Shown here: positions 25,585-35,769 of the stretch, in pieces
Layout of the letters: every line of letters starts with the position of its first letter
Numbering within the stretch: the stretch's first letter is position 1
Assembly: GCF_008757455.1 (NCBI RefSeq)
Contig: NZ_VCMV01000015.1
Span: 19,920-83,919 of the forward strand
Source of the DNA: Microvirga brassicacearum
GTDB lineage: Bacteria; Pseudomonadota; Alphaproteobacteria; Rhizobiales; Beijerinckiaceae
DNA: 64,000 bases
Direction: 5' to 3'
Made by a program: the position numbers and the translations under genes
The notes under the pieces: model-generated
Database searches by the model: none
What the model saw: only the letters and a program-made list of their open reading frames with translations
Told to the model about the DNA's origin: nothing

Positions 25585-26583
25585 CTAGCCGCCGAACGAC
25601 ACGGTCTGACCTGCGGATGTCGTGGCATAGATGTCATCAACTCCCAGTACTTCTCCTATTTTTGTAATCTCCTCTGAGTTCATGAGGCTAAAGGCGGTCG
25701 AGAGCGCGTCCGCGGCTGTCGCTGTCGGCATAACGACAGTGACGCTGCGATACTTCTCCCCGGGCCGCCCGGTTCGCGGGTCGATGAGGTGATGGAAGCG
25801 GCCTTCACGGTCGAACCGGAAACCGTAAGCGCCGGATGTGGCGACGGCCTTGTCGACGACATCGAATGTCCTGCCGACCTCGTCCGGGTTTTCCGGCTTC
25901 GCGACACCCACACGCCACGGCGATCCATCCGGCCGCGGTCCCATGGCGCGCGGTTCGCCCATATCGACGAGGCTGCGATCGATCCCTTCCAGGCGAAGCA
26001 TCTGCACGACTCGGTCGGTGATATACCCTTGTGCGATGCCGTTGAGCGTCAAAGCCATGCCACGGCGAGCAAAAACTATGCGATCCATATCAAAGGTCAC
26101 ATGAGGGAAACCGACCTTGGTCAAGCGTTCGGCGAGAGCCGCGTCCGACGGCCCTGATGGGTCCGCGTTTCCGACAGCGAAATGTTCGCGGAAGAGCGTC
26201 CAGACCGATTGAACAGTCGGGTCAAAGGCGGCGCCCGTGAGCTCGTAATAGGTCCGACATTCGGCGAGAAGGGATACAAGCTCAATCGGTGGCGCAATCA
26301 ACATGCCCTGTCGGTTCAGCCGGACGAGAGCGGAATCATCCCTGTAGAGACTGAAGACGCGTTCCAGTCGCTGCATCTCGGTGATCGCGCGGCCGATGAG
26401 ACGCTCCGCCGCGGCACGATCATGATGATGGATGCGCAGCGTCGCCACCGCTCCCATTGCCGAACCGCGCCATTCAACGAGTTGGCCAGTCGCGCGGGCG
26501 ACGCTGCCCCCGGAAATGAGGCTCAGGCCGGCAGCAGCGGCAGTTATGCCGATCGCTCGCCTGCGCGTTATGGACGGGAGCAT
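25585..26583 (-). CDS. nosX: FAD:protein FMN transferase of the ApbE family, NosX
   Basis: A 332-residue periplasmic enzyme that attaches FMN covalently to a threonine of its target, here the flavin domain of NosR. It has a Tat-like signal (LPSITRRRAIGITAAAAGLS) and ApbE motifs: GSAMGAVATLRIHHHD, ALTLNGIAQGYITDRV, SLVDMGEPRAMG and HHLIDPRTGRPG with the metal-binding HxxDP. GAGGAG precedes the ATG at 26583; an earlier ATG at 26604 overlaps the nosL end. It is the last gene of nosRZDFYLX. Confidence 0.92.
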   Translation of the reverse strand: MLPSITRRRAIGITAAAAGLSLISGGSVARATGQLVEWRGSAMGAVATLRIHHHDRAAAERLIGRAITEMQRLERVFSLYRDDSALVRLNRQGMLIAPPIELVSLLAECRTYYELTGAAFDPTVQSVWTLFREHFAVGNADPSGPSDAALAERLTKVGFPHVTFDMDRIVFARRGMALTLNGIAQGYITDRVVQMLRLEGIDRSLVDMGEPRAMGPRPDGSPWRVGVAKPENPDEVGRTFDVVDKAVATSGAYGFRFDREGRFHHLIDPRTGRPGEKYRSVTVVMPTATAADALSTAFSLMNSEEITKIGEVLGVDDIYATTSAGQTVSFGG

Positions 26584-26593
26584 GATCGCCTCC

Positions 26594-27196
26594 TCAATGG
26601 ACATGGCCGCCCTTTCCGGCGGGTGCCGCAGGCGCGTGGTCGTGCGACTGCTCCACTGTCTCGGGTTGCGTCGGAACGGCGCCTGTGGCGTCCGTCTCGC
26701 CGCCAAGCACGTAGTCCTTGGGAACCTCTGCGAACGATACGACGCGGCCGCCGTTGCGGGATACGAATGTCTCCGCCGCATTCCGCTCGGAGAACGGGAC
26801 GAGTTCGTCGGCGCCCATGCCGCCTTTCATGCGGCTCTCGATCACGAAAAGCGCTTGTCTCGCGTCGATCCAGTTGTTCGCGCCCGGCTTCTCCCATGTC
26901 TCGGCCTTGCCCATGTCCGACACGTAAATCGCCCGGATGTCCTTTGGCTCCTCGGGCAGCATCGTAAAGGAGAGCGTATCGCGCGCCGAGGAGAACCAGA
27001 CGGGATCCTTGCGGCTTGCCAGAAGGATCTGCCCTTTGGGGCCGGAGTGTTCGATAACGTTCATGCCGCAATAATGACCGATCGCCGTAGCGGTCAGTTC
27101 GTGCGCTGGTGGGGGAGCGGCAGCCTCTTTCCGGTCGTTGCAGCCCGCGAGGGCAAGCGCGCCGATCAACAGGCTCGAAATGACAAGCGGTCTCAT
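26594..27196 (-). CDS. nosL: Copper-binding lipoprotein NosL
   Basis: A 200-residue outer-leaflet lipoprotein with lipobox LALAGCNDRK. It binds Cu(I) and delivers it for the CuZ centre of NosZ. The copper motif is visible as HYCGMNVIEHSG, with a Met-rich ESRMKGGMGADEL downstream. A His-rich tail (QSHDHAPAAPAGKGGHVH) adds possible metal ligands and is longer than in many NosL proteins. Its start overlaps the nosY stop by four bases. Confidence 0.94.
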   Translation of the reverse strand: MRPLVISSLLIGALALAGCNDRKEAAAPPPAHELTATAIGHYCGMNVIEHSGPKGQILLASRKDPVWFSSARDTLSFTMLPEEPKDIRAIYVSDMGKAETWEKPGANNWIDARQALFVIESRMKGGMGADELVPFSERNAAETFVSRNGGRVVSFAEVPKDYVLGGETDATGAVPTQPETVEQSHDHAPAAPAGKGGHVH

Positions 27197-28023
27197 AACT
27201 CTCTCCTGGAAAACGCGAGTGCCGCGAGCGCGAGAGGAACGAGCGTCCAGGCTGCGAGTGCGGCGAGAAGTACGGGAAGACTCAGGGTCACGCCTTGGGC
27301 GACGCCTGCCATTCCGGAGAACGAACTGACATTCGCGAAACCCGTCAGGTTAAACAGGCGGTAGACATCGGTCGGATTGAGGAGAAGCAGCGCGTTTAGG
27401 ACACTGCCCGAGACGGTCTGGCCTTGATCGACAACAAGGATGCCCAAAAGCGCCATGTCGTAAATGAGGACGAAGAGGAGCCATATACCGATGGCAATTC
27501 CCGCTGCCGTGCCGCGGTTGCCGACAAGGGCACTGACAAGATAGCCCACGGCGATGAAGATGGCTCCGAGCATGATCGACGATCCGACCATGGACCCGAA
27601 GGCGACCCAGCTCTCCGCGTCAATGGCGGAACCGGTGATGGCGAGTGCCGCCGCCGCCGCCCCATAGCCGAGCAACGTGGCAAACGCGAGAATTGCCAGA
27701 TGGCCGGCGAATTTTCCGAGCAGCACCTGCCAGCGCGCGATCGGGTAGCTAAGGAGCAGGAGCATGGTGCCGCGCTCCATTTCTCCCACGATGGCGTCAT
27801 GGGAAATCAGCAGTGCGATCAACGGAAGCAGGAAGATCGTGAGGCTTGAGAGGCTCACGATCACCACGTCCAGCGCACGCACGCCGACATTCCCCGTCGG
27901 AGCGCTGCCCAGAAACGTCAGGGACAGCGCCAGGGCTGCGAGCAGCAGGGTTGTGGCCAGCACCCAGCGGTTTCGGAGACCCTCTTGGACCTCCTTGCGG
28001 GCAACGATCAGCACGTTTCTCAC
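27193..28023 (-). CDS. nosY: NosY, membrane component of the Nos ABC transporter
   Basis: A 276-residue six-helix permease that with NosF and NosD moves a sulfur species or copper factor needed for NosZ maturation. Characteristic features are the N-terminal MRNVLIVARKEVQEGLRNRW amphipathic start, several helices (LTIFLLPLIALLISHDAIVG, TLLGYGAAAAALAITGSAID) and the EMERGTMLLLLSYPIARW motif. It overlaps nosF by four bases and nosL by four, indicating translational coupling. Confidence 0.94.
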   Translation of the reverse strand: MRNVLIVARKEVQEGLRNRWVLATTLLLAALALSLTFLGSAPTGNVGVRALDVVIVSLSSLTIFLLPLIALLISHDAIVGEMERGTMLLLLSYPIARWQVLLGKFAGHLAILAFATLLGYGAAAAALAITGSAIDAESWVAFGSMVGSSIMLGAIFIAVGYLVSALVGNRGTAAGIAIGIWLLFVLIYDMALLGILVVDQGQTVSGSVLNALLLLNPTDVYRLFNLTGFANVSSFSGMAGVAQGVTLSLPVLLAALAAWTLVPLALAALAFSRREL

Positions 28024-28940
28024 GGCGCCATCTCCTGTGACCGAAGGAAGTGCGCGTAAAGCTCATCCAGAGTCGGCGGGAACACGTCGAGATCCTCCAC
28101 CGCCGCTCCGTCGCCGGTCGCGCGCCGAAGAATGTCGATCTTCTCCTCCGGCCTTGCATCGATTTCGATCATGTGGCCGTTGATACGGCGCCAATCGCTG
28201 ATCGGCCCGAGCCAATTGGAAACGTGCGGAAAGCCGCCGTCGGCCACTCTCAGGCGGATCCGGGTCGGCAGGCGGGCCAACCGTCGTAAGTCGTCCAGCG
28301 TTCCATCGGCAACCTTGACGCCCCGGTTCATGATGATCACGCGCCCGGCGCGCTCTTCGAGTTCGGTGAGCGCGTGGGACGACAGGAGGACGGTCGACCC
28401 GCCGCCGCGCAACTCTTGCACGATTTCATAGAAACTCTGCCGAAGTGCCGGATCGAGGCCTGTCGTGGGTTCGTCGAGCAGGAGAACCCGTGGCGCGCCG
28501 AGCAGCGCCTGCGCGAGACCGAGACGCTGGCGCATGCCCTTTGAATAGGTGCCGACCCGACGATCAGCCGCATGGGTAAGGCCCACGCGCTCGAGCAGCA
28601 CCAGGGCGTCGCGCATCGGTTCGCGTTTCAGGCGTGCGTAGAACGCCAATGTCTCGCGCCCCGTTAGGCCCGTATTGAACGACACGCTCTCGGGCAGATA
28701 GCCGAGCCGTCGGCGCGCGGTGAACTCGCCGGCCGAAGGATCGTCTCCCAGCACGCGGATGCTCCCTGCGGTCGGACGAATGAGCCCAAGCATCAGCTTC
28801 AGCAGCGTGGTCTTGCCGGCACCGTTGTGTCCCACGAGTGCGACCGTCTCACCTTCCGGGAGATCGAAAGAGACGTCCCGCACTGCCTCGACTTTGCCAA
28901 AGCGTTTCGCGACGTGGTGGAGTTCGACGGTCGCCGTCAC
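28020..28940 (-). CDS. nosF: NosF, ABC transporter ATPase
   Basis: A 306-residue ATPase that energises NosDFY. Walker A is GHNGAGKTTLLKLML, the signature is YSKGMRQRLGLAQALL, Walker B is RVLLLDEPTTGLDPAL, and the H-loop is LLSSHALTELE. It overlaps nosD by four bases (ATGA) and nosY by four. Confidence 0.96.
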   Translation of the reverse strand: MTATVELHHVAKRFGKVEAVRDVSFDLPEGETVALVGHNGAGKTTLLKLMLGLIRPTAGSIRVLGDDPSAGEFTARRRLGYLPESVSFNTGLTGRETLAFYARLKREPMRDALVLLERVGLTHAADRRVGTYSKGMRQRLGLAQALLGAPRVLLLDEPTTGLDPALRQSFYEIVQELRGGGSTVLLSSHALTELEERAGRVIIMNRGVKVADGTLDDLRRLARLPTRIRLRVADGGFPHVSNWLGPISDWRRINGHMIEIDARPEEKIDILRRATGDGAAVEDLDVFPPTLDELYAHFLRSQEMAP

Positions 28941-30334
28941 GGGCGGCCTCCTCGTTGAAATTCCGGCTTGGGGGGTGGCGCCATCAGCGGGCGACTATCG
29001 ACGACGCCGCCCGGCAGAAGGGCTGGGAACTGAGCCTGCGCCCAGCGGATGACCTGTACGGCCGGAGAATTGGTCAGGACCTTGGCTTGCGGCGCCGTCC
29101 ACAGCACCTTGTCGATGAGATCATTCGGTCGATAGGCGCTATCGCCTATCCCGTCGCCATTGAGGTCGAAGGCCGGATTATCGCTCCAGAAATTGCCGCG
29201 CTCACCTTTCGACCAGTCGAGATAGCGGGTTCCGACGTACTTCACCTGATTGCGGTTGTTCAGAAATGCGTTTCCGACGAGTTCATTGCGCTCGGATCCC
29301 GCCGTAAAATGGATACCGATCTCGCAGCCCTCGAACCAGTTGCCGTTGAAGCGATTCTGGTTCGCGTTGTAGATGAAGACGCACTTCGTCGGCGCAGGCC
29401 GCGCGCCGATGCTCGTGTCGGCCGCCGGCTCCGACGTTGCCGGCAAACCATGCTCCTTGGCATCTTTGGACCGCATGCCCGATGTGGCCCAGCGCTCGGT
29501 CGGCTGGAGGCGACCGAGAACCATGTTGTTGGTGATCTGTGAGCCGTTGGCATAGTTGAAGAGGAAGCCGTGGTCGCGGTCGCCGTCCGAGACATTGCCG
29601 CTGACCTTTAGCCGGTGCGAAAACATGATCGCGAAGCCAACCGTATTGCCGATCGACACGTTGTCGGTGATCTGGCTGTCGTTAGTGTACATGTAGTGAA
29701 TTGCGAAGCGCAGATCCCGGAAACGATTTCGGCTGAAGTCGTTGCGCTTGCTGGTAATCGAGAAGATGCCGTCGCGTCCGTAGCGAATATCGTTGTCGAG
29801 GACTTTCGCGCCGGGCGCGTTCCACACCGAGACGCCGTTGCCCGCTTCGTTGACGCGACCTTCCTCGAGTCCAATGATCTCGTTTCTTCGCGCGATCGCG
29901 TTCTCGGCACCGTGCAGGTAAATTCCGTACAAATTGCCGTCGATCTTGTTGTCTTCGACGATCGCTCCGCTCGCGGTCTTCTCGACGAACACTCCGGCAT
30001 CCATTGCCTCGGAATCTCTGCCTGAACCGCGAATTGTCAGTCCACTCACAACAGCCTCCGGCGCCGAAATAGTGACGACGCTGCCCTTGCCGGGTCCGGT
30101 CAGTACCGCGCCAGGTTCGCCCTTGAGGGTAAGCCCACGCGTGATCCGAAGGGGGCCACGGTGTTCGCCAGCCTTCAACACGACGACGTCCCCATCAGAT
30201 GCCGCGTCGAGAATCTCCTGCAGGCTGATTTCTCCCGGGGCTACGGTAAACTGCTCACCCATCGCGGAGAAGGTGGGGCTGGCAGCGAGGAATGCTGCCA
30301 GCCCCATGCACACATTGGCGCGAATAATGCGCAT
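28937..30334 (-). CDS. nosD: NosD, periplasmic beta-helix protein of NosZ maturation
   Basis: A 465-residue exported protein with a signal peptide (MGLAAFLAASPTFSA) and a right-handed beta-helix of CASH/NosD repeats. The repeated N-x5-7-N pattern is visible in DNKIDGNLYGIYLHGAEN, RNEIIGLEEGRVN, DNDIRYGRDGIF and RFNGNWFEGCEIGIHF. It docks NosL and passes copper to apo-NosZ in the known complex. It starts four bases after the nosZ stop. Confidence 0.95.
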   Translation of the reverse strand: MRIIRANVCMGLAAFLAASPTFSAMGEQFTVAPGEISLQEILDAASDGDVVVLKAGEHRGPLRITRGLTLKGEPGAVLTGPGKGSVVTISAPEAVVSGLTIRGSGRDSEAMDAGVFVEKTASGAIVEDNKIDGNLYGIYLHGAENAIARRNEIIGLEEGRVNEAGNGVSVWNAPGAKVLDNDIRYGRDGIFSITSKRNDFSRNRFRDLRFAIHYMYTNDSQITDNVSIGNTVGFAIMFSHRLKVSGNVSDGDRDHGFLFNYANGSQITNNMVLGRLQPTERWATSGMRSKDAKEHGLPATSEPAADTSIGARPAPTKCVFIYNANQNRFNGNWFEGCEIGIHFTAGSERNELVGNAFLNNRNQVKYVGTRYLDWSKGERGNFWSDNPAFDLNGDGIGDSAYRPNDLIDKVLWTAPQAKVLTNSPAVQVIRWAQAQFPALLPGGVVDSRPLMAPPPKPEFQRGGRP

Positions 30335-30338
30335 GGCC

Positions 30339-32291
30339 TTAGGTCGCCTGCGGTTCGACGAGCATACGGCCTTTCATTTCCATGTGCATCGCATGGCAGA
30401 ACCACGAGCAGTAGTACCAATAGACACCCGGACGATCGGCCTTGAATGACACCGACGCGGTCGCCTGCGGGGCAACCTCCATGTTGATTCCGTAATTGAT
30501 GATACTGAAGCCATGGGTCAGGTCCTCGACGTCGTCGATGTTGGTCACATAGACGGTCACATCTTCTCCCTGCTTGACGGTGAAGTCCTCCAATCCGAAG
30601 GCAGGCGCGGCGGACGTCATGTAGACGCGCACCTTGTTGCCGTCACGGACCACCTTGGAATCGACCATCAGGTCCACGCCGTCGGCCTGGGCTTGTTTCA
30701 CCGCGTCCGCGAAGAAGGGATCGTCGCGTTTCCACACGTGCAGCGGATTGATTTTGGAGCGATGCACGATGGTGGCGTCGTGAGGTTCGGCGAAGCTCGG
30801 GCTATCGTGCACCAGCACCATCTGATCGCCCGAAATGTCGATGAGCTGATCGTTTTCTGGTTTGAGCGGGCCGACGTTCAGGAAACGGTCCTTCGAGAAC
30901 TTGTTCAGCGAAATGAGCCATTTCCCGTCCGCGTCTTTGGTTTGTCCCATCGAGGTGTGGTTGTGGCCCGGTTGGTAATGAACATCGAGCTTCTGAATGA
31001 CTGGGTTGACCTTCTCGCCCTTGAACGCGCGCCTCGCCAAGTCGATGTTCCATTTCACAACCTGGCTATCGAGGAACAGGGTGGTGAAAGCGTTGCCCCG
31101 ACCGTCATAGGCCGTGTGCAACGGACCGAGACCGAGTTCCGGTTCCGCGACGACCGCATCGCGCGGCTGGATCTTGTCGTCGAAGAGGTCGTCGAACTTG
31201 CGGACGTCGAACACCGTCACAGTTGGCGAGAGCTTGCCGTTTGCTACCACATGGATGCCGTCCGGTGCGGTGTTGATGCCGTGTGGGCTATTGGGCACCG
31301 GGATGTAGCGGGTAAAGGCCGAGCCCTTGCGTCCGTCAAGAAGCGGCACGCCGCCAACTTTCTCGATCTTGCCGGCCTTAACCGCCTCTTCGATCCGCTT
31401 AAGATTGAAGACGACGACCCAGTCCTGCTCCTTTGCCATCATTTCGGCCAGGGTTACGCCTTCCTCGGAATTGTAGCAGGTGGCGAATGCGTACTTGCCC
31501 TGGTAGTCGGCATCGACATTGTCGAGGTTTCCGTCGACGCGGATCTGCCAGGCGACTTCCATGGTTTCGCCGTCAACAGCCGTGAAGATCGAAAAATACT
31601 CCTTGGTATCAGTGAGGTTCTTGCCGTCGTTCGGAGTGGGCACCCGATCTTCGCCGTTGCAGAACACGTATCCCGTCTTGGGATATTTTTGCACTCGCAA
31701 TCCGTGGACGGAATGTTGGTTCGGCAACTGGATGATCTTGTCGCACTTCATCACGTCAAGACGGATTCGGCAGACCCGCGTATTCGCCTTGTCGTTGGCG
31801 AAAAGATAGCGCCCGTCGTACGTGCCGTCCGTGAACGAGAGGTGAGGGTGGTGCAGATCGCCGTTCAGGTAAATCCCACCCTTGTCCTTCAAGAACTCCC
31901 GCGTTTCCGGGGTAAGGTTCTCGGTCAGGATCTTGCGGCTCTCATTGGTTTGTCCCCACCCCGTCGCACTATCGCGGTTGAACACGGGAACCCGCATGAG
32001 TTCGCGCATGGACGGCAGGCCCATAATCCTGACCTCTCCCGTCTGGCCAGACGAAAAGAACACGTAGTACTCGTCAAGCTCTCCCGGCTTCACCTCATAC
32101 TTGTTGGCGACCGCGGGACGCGCGGCGGGCGTTGCAGGCCGCGTCTGTGCCTCCGCCGGCGTAACGGCTCCGATGCCGCTGAGCCCGACGCCCCCCGCCA
32201 CGCCGGCGGCGCCCGCGGCGGCCACGGCAGCGGTTGTGCCGAGCATGTCGCGCCGGCTGAATCCCTTTTTTTTGCCCTGTTCGTTTTCCAT
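30339..32291 (-). CDS. nosZ: Nitrous oxide reductase NosZ (clade I, Tat-exported)
   Basis: A 650-residue periplasmic copper enzyme that reduces N2O to N2. A twin-arginine signal ([20 protein letters not shown]) makes it clade I. The seven-bladed propeller carries CuZ histidines, visible in [20 protein letters not shown] and later [19 protein letters not shown] and PGHNHTSMG. The C-terminal cupredoxin CuA site is [20 protein letters not shown]. The ATG at 32291 has AAGGAG six bases before it, so I prefer it to an upstream ATG at 32312. It follows nosR by 13 bases. Confidence 0.97.
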   Translation of the reverse strand: MENEQGKKKGFSRRDMLGTTAAVAAAGAAGVAGGVGLSGIGAVTPAEAQTRPATPAARPAVANKYEVKPGELDEYYVFFSSGQTGEVRIMGLPSMRELMRVPVFNRDSATGWGQTNESRKILTENLTPETREFLKDKGGIYLNGDLHHPHLSFTDGTYDGRYLFANDKANTRVCRIRLDVMKCDKIIQLPNQHSVHGLRVQKYPKTGYVFCNGEDRVPTPNDGKNLTDTKEYFSIFTAVDGETMEVAWQIRVDGNLDNVDADYQGKYAFATCYNSEEGVTLAEMMAKEQDWVVVFNLKRIEEAVKAGKIEKVGGVPLLDGRKGSAFTRYIPVPNSPHGINTAPDGIHVVANGKLSPTVTVFDVRKFDDLFDDKIQPRDAVVAEPELGLGPLHTAYDGRGNAFTTLFLDSQVVKWNIDLARRAFKGEKVNPVIQKLDVHYQPGHNHTSMGQTKDADGKWLISLNKFSKDRFLNVGPLKPENDQLIDISGDQMVLVHDSPSFAEPHDATIVHRSKINPLHVWKRDDPFFADAVKQAQADGVDLMVDSKVVRDGNKVRVYMTSAAPAFGLEDFTVKQGEDVTVYVTNIDDVEDLTHGFSIINYGINMEVAPQATASVSFKADRPGVYWYYCSWFCHAMHMEMKGRMLVEPQAT

Positions 32292-32304
32292 GGAGTTCTC
32301 CTTG

Positions 32305-34632
32305 TCATTCATGAACTGACGTCGGGACGTCCGCCGGGTTTCGCTCCCGGACGGGTTTTCCCAAATGGGTGATGATTGGTTTAGCAGGTCCGGGGCCGCC
32401 GTCTTTGATCCCGCGCATGGATGGCGAAGAAAGTGCGTCGCGCTTCTCGCGCTTCAGCCGCACCTGGATCATATGCGGGCAGCGATGGTCGTCGTGGTAG
32501 AGTTCCTGGCAATGCATGCAGTAGATGCATTCGTTGACATTGATATGTCCCTCAGGGTGGATCGACTGAACGGGACATTCCTTGGCGCACCGCTGACACG
32601 GGGAGCCGCATTCCGGCCAGCGTTTCAACCACTCGAACGTGCGAATGCGTCCCGGGATGGCGAGCGCGGCGCCGAGGGGGCATAGATAGCGGCAGAAGAA
32701 CCGCTCGATAAAGAGGCCTGCCGCCAGGAGAGTCAGTGCGTAGATCACGAAGGGCCAGTCGCGGACGAACTTCAGGATGATCGCGGTTTTGAACGGTTCG
32801 ACTTCCGCGAGTGTTTCGGCGAGGGCAACCGAGTACAGCGACAGTCCGAATAGGCCGATGAAGATAATGTACTTGATCGGCCAGAGTCTTTCATGCAGGC
32901 CCCAGGGCACCGTGATCTGCGGCACTTTGAGCCACTGGGCGATGTTGTTCAGCAATTCCTGCAAGGCGCCGAACGGGCAGAGCCAGCCGCAGAACGGACC
33001 GCGTCCCCAGAAAAGCAGCCCTACGGCGATAGCCGCCCAGAGGATGAAGATGAGCGGCGCGGAGAGGAAGAACTCCCAGCTGAAATCGGTCAGCAATGAG
33101 TTGGTGAACGTCAGAACGTTCACGACGGAGAGCTGCGCGTTGGCATACCACCCTAGCCACACGAGGGTGAAGGTGAGGTAGGCGCGCCGCACCCACACGT
33201 AGATCTTCGGACGCCGCACCAGAGAGTCCTGGAAAAAGAAGATGGCGGTGAGGATCAGCAGGGCCAGCACCGTAATTGCGATGGAGATCGTGTTGGTCCT
33301 CCAGATCTTCATCCATAGCGGTTCCTCGATGGCGCCAGCCGCGAGAGCGTCCGCATCATTGAGCGGCGTGCCCGCCGGGGCGGCGGCGGGCACGCTCGCC
33401 TGCGCTTGAGGCGGGGGCGCCGCTGGCGCGATCCGCTCGATCCGCATGTACGAGTCGGGAAGCGAATAGCCGAGATCGAAGGTCAGAAAGGCTTTCTCCC
33501 GCGCTCCGACATTGCGCTGCACCATCAACTGCAACTGCCATGGCTCCGTAAGGTCGAGCTTGAAATCCTCCGGAACCACGAACAGCGCGATCTCGCGCAA
33601 CTCTGGCGCGCCCTCGGCGGCAAGCGCGCCGAGGCGGGTATGATTGCGGTCGCGAAAGCGGGTGCTCTGACCTTCCTGCAGCAATTCGATGCGGTCGAAG
33701 ATGCCGCCCCGGACATAGCCCGATCCCTTAAAGGAGTATGCGCCTTCGCCGGCGACCACGATGGCCTGCTGGTCTGGCTTGAGCCTGGCCTTAAGTCGCT
33801 CGTAGCCCTCATCGCCGAGCAGGCTGCGGCCGATGGTCGGCACGCTGACGGGCGCGATATAGAGATCGATGAACCTGTCGCTCGCATCGCCGGGCTCCGG
33901 GTTGTCGGCTGCGGCCTGATTGCCCGATTTTACGAAGGCTTCGTTGACGTCTCCGATCGTCAGCGCGAGACGGCGGACGGATCCATCGCCGAGCAGCGCT
34001 TCCCAGTCCCTGATTTCGCTTTTTCCCAAGTCGATGGTTTTGGAGATCGCCGGCGCCGCGGTCGCTACTGCCTGTCCGCCCGATCCGATTCGACCGCTGC
34101 GTACCAGGCGCACTGCGGAGCGCACCACGCTGTCGCCCATCACCAGAACCGTCACGGTAGCGCCGCTTACGATGTCGACCTGCGGCGGTCGCTCCGCGCC
34201 GCTGGCGACAGCGACCATGTCCTTGCCGATGAGCGAATTCATCGCGTCGAGAATCCGCTTCTCCGGGATACCGATGAGGACGATGGGCTCCTTGTGGTCG
34301 ACGAGCTTAATACCGCGCACCACTCCTTTCAGGTCAATGCCGACCAGAATGTGAATTGGCTTACCTGAATATCCGACGGAATTGACCACGTCGGCATTTA
34401 GATACACATGTCCTACGAGCTGGTCGCCCTGGTAGGCAGGCACCAGCGGCGGCTCGCCCTGTGCCGCGCCAAAGCGATCGGCTCCCGGTATCAGCTCGCT
34501 CGGTTGAGCCTTTGGCAGGAATTCCTGCACCCGTCCGGCCGCATAAGCCTGGCCCGTCAACAGCAAGAATAGAAATATGATGCCCAACGCAAAGATCCCG
34601 CGAGTGGATCGCGGGAGCGCAGGATACGGCAT
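32305..34632 (-). CDS. nosR: NosR, membrane flavo/iron-sulfur protein for N2O reduction
   Basis: A polytopic electron-transfer protein required for nosZ expression and for supplying electrons to NosZ. It has a signal peptide, a periplasmic FMN-binding domain with the flavin-attachment SGATVTVL segment, about six transmembrane helices ([20 protein letters not shown]), NapH-like motifs [13 protein letters not shown] and [13 protein letters not shown], and two 4Fe-4S clusters at [17 protein letters not shown] and [20 protein letters not shown] use the ATG at 34632, which begins the signal peptide; 34683 is an in-frame alternative. An FNR-like box lies upstream, shared with a divergent ferritin-like gene. 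Confidence 0.95.
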   Translation of the reverse strand: MPYPALPRSTRGIFALGIIFLFLLLTGQAYAAGRVQEFLPKAQPSELIPGADRFGAAQGEPPLVPAYQGDQLVGHVYLNADVVNSVGYSGKPIHILVGIDLKGVVRGIKLVDHKEPIVLIGIPEKRILDAMNSLIGKDMVAVASGAERPPQVDIVSGATVTVLVMGDSVVRSAVRLVRSGRIGSGGQAVATAAPAISKTIDLGKSEIRDWEALLGDGSVRRLALTIGDVNEAFVKSGNQAAADNPEPGDASDRFIDLYIAPVSVPTIGRSLLGDEGYERLKARLKPDQQAIVVAGEGAYSFKGSGYVRGGIFDRIELLQEGQSTRFRDRNHTRLGALAAEGAPELREIALFVVPEDFKLDLTEPWQLQLMVQRNVGAREKAFLTFDLGYSLPDSYMRIERIAPAAPPPQAQASVPAAAPAGTPLNDADALAAGAIEEPLWMKIWRTNTISIAITVLALLILTAIFFFQDSLVRRPKIYVWVRRAYLTFTLVWLGWYANAQLSVVNVLTFTNSLLTDFSWEFFLSAPLIFILWAAIAVGLLFWGRGPFCGWLCPFGALQELLNNIAQWLKVPQITVPWGLHERLWPIKYIIFIGLFGLSLYSVALAETLAEVEPFKTAIILKFVRDWPFVIYALTLLAAGLFIERFFCRYLCPLGAALAIPGRIRTFEWLKRWPECGSPCQRCAKECPVQSIHPEGHINVNECIYCMHCQELYHDDHRCPHMIQVRLKREKRDALSSPSMRGIKDGGPGPAKPIITHLGKPVRERNPADVPTSVHE

Positions 34633-34804
34633 GCTGGGAGTGATCGGATGAGATTTTGTCAACAGGGAACCACCGAACTCCACGGAACATACCTAAGGAT
34701 AACAAACCCAACGTCCTTGCAACGGTAAAGTTCCGCGTCCGACTGGGATTTGGATCTGAAGCCGTGCGATGACCGTCACGCTAGGGTCTACGAGGGCTGG
34801 CACA

Positions 34805-34818
34805 TTGATTTAACGCAA
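34805..34818. promoter_or_regulatory. FNR/FixK-like box between nosR and the ferritin-like gene
   Basis: TTGATTTAACGCAA has one perfect FNR half-site (TTGAT) and a partial second (GCAA). It is 65 bases before the ferritin-like gene and roughly 120-170 before the nosR start candidates. Confidence 0.6.
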
Positions 34819-34882
34819 ATTGACACGCGGTAATTCCTTCTATCATTCATACTGCCGCAAGCCGAATTGGTGGGAGAGTCGA

Positions 34883-35755
34883 ATGTCGCTTCTGAAGACC
34901 GAGCCGGCGCACGCCGTGACATCACTCGAAGAGCTTTTCGCGATTGCTCACTCGCTCGAGCTTGAGGCGGCCACCCGTTACGAGGAATTGGCTTTGCGAA
35001 TGCGATCCGCGGGGGATGTTTCACTCGCGGAAACCTTCGAACGACTCGCATCCGAGGAGCGCGGCCATTTGAACAACGTCGTTCGCTGGTCTGAGACCGA
35101 GAAGGGAAGGGGGCCAGACGCCGCGCATCTCAGCTGGACGCTTCCTGAAACCTTCGACGACGAGGGCGCGAAGGTCGCTGCGCCGGAAATCCAGACCCCT
35201 TACGGGGCGCTTTCGATGGCCGTCCGAAACGAGGAACGCGCGTTCGCGTTCTGGAGTTACGTGGCGGCCAACACGGAAAAGCCCGAGATCAAGCAGGCGG
35301 CGGAGAAGATGGCGCACGAGGAACTCGAACATATCTCAACGCTGCGGCACGAACGGCGTCGCGCATATCATGCTGAGCGCGCGCAGACGCCGCCCGCGAC
35401 AGGACACAAAGTTGCCGATGCCGCGGCGCTTGAAACCCGCTTGGCCGCGTTACTGGATTCCCTTGTCTCTGACTCGGGCGAAAGTGAGCGGGCGAAAATT
35501 TCGGAATTCGCGGTGGAAGCTCGGAGAACGGCGGACGAGCTCGCTCGGACGCCTTTGTCGCTCGCCGCGCTTCCAGCCGCAGCTCCAACCATCGAGAATC
35601 CCATCGTGCTCGCTGAAGTCCTCGTCGAGGGCTACCTGAATGCGGCCGATCATTTTCAGGACGAAGCAGGCTTGACGCTGACTCAAGCGCTGGCTTCGCG
35701 GGCGATCAACCGTCTGGCGTGGCTCCGAGCCCATCTGCAGATCAAACGGGACTGA
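34883..35755 (+). CDS. Ferritin-like diiron protein, divergent from nosR
   Basis: A 290-residue soluble protein. The N-terminal half has a rubrerythrin-like four-helix bundle with metal-ligand spacing: AHSLELEAATRYEELALR, LASEERGHLNNVVRW, then RNEERAFAFWSYVAA and AHEELEHISTLRHERRR. The C-terminal half is helical and less clear. No rubredoxin domain is present. The family often deals with peroxide, NO or iron. Its place divergent from nosR and behind a shared FNR-type box suggests a role in respiration under anoxia, perhaps protecting or supplying metal, which is inference. Confidence 0.82.
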   Translation: MSLLKTEPAHAVTSLEELFAIAHSLELEAATRYEELALRMRSAGDVSLAETFERLASEERGHLNNVVRWSETEKGRGPDAAHLSWTLPETFDDEGAKVAAPEIQTPYGALSMAVRNEERAFAFWSYVAANTEKPEIKQAAEKMAHEELEHISTLRHERRRAYHAERAQTPPATGHKVADAAALETRLAALLDSLVSDSGESERAKISEFAVEARRTADELARTPLSLAALPAAAPTIENPIVLAEVLVEGYLNAADHFQDEAGLTLTQALASRAINRLAWLRAHLQIKRD

Positions 35756-35769
35756 AGCGGCGGCGATCA

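Noticed and set aside
30513..32372. A 619-codon plus-strand frame antisense to nosZ
   Set aside because: Shadow of nosZ caused by codon bias; no domain and no ribosome binding site.
34683..34700. CCTAAGGAT before nosR as a third FixJ element
   Set aside because: Only nine bases resemble the fixK element, without the AGGAA or ATCTGAATTT blocks.
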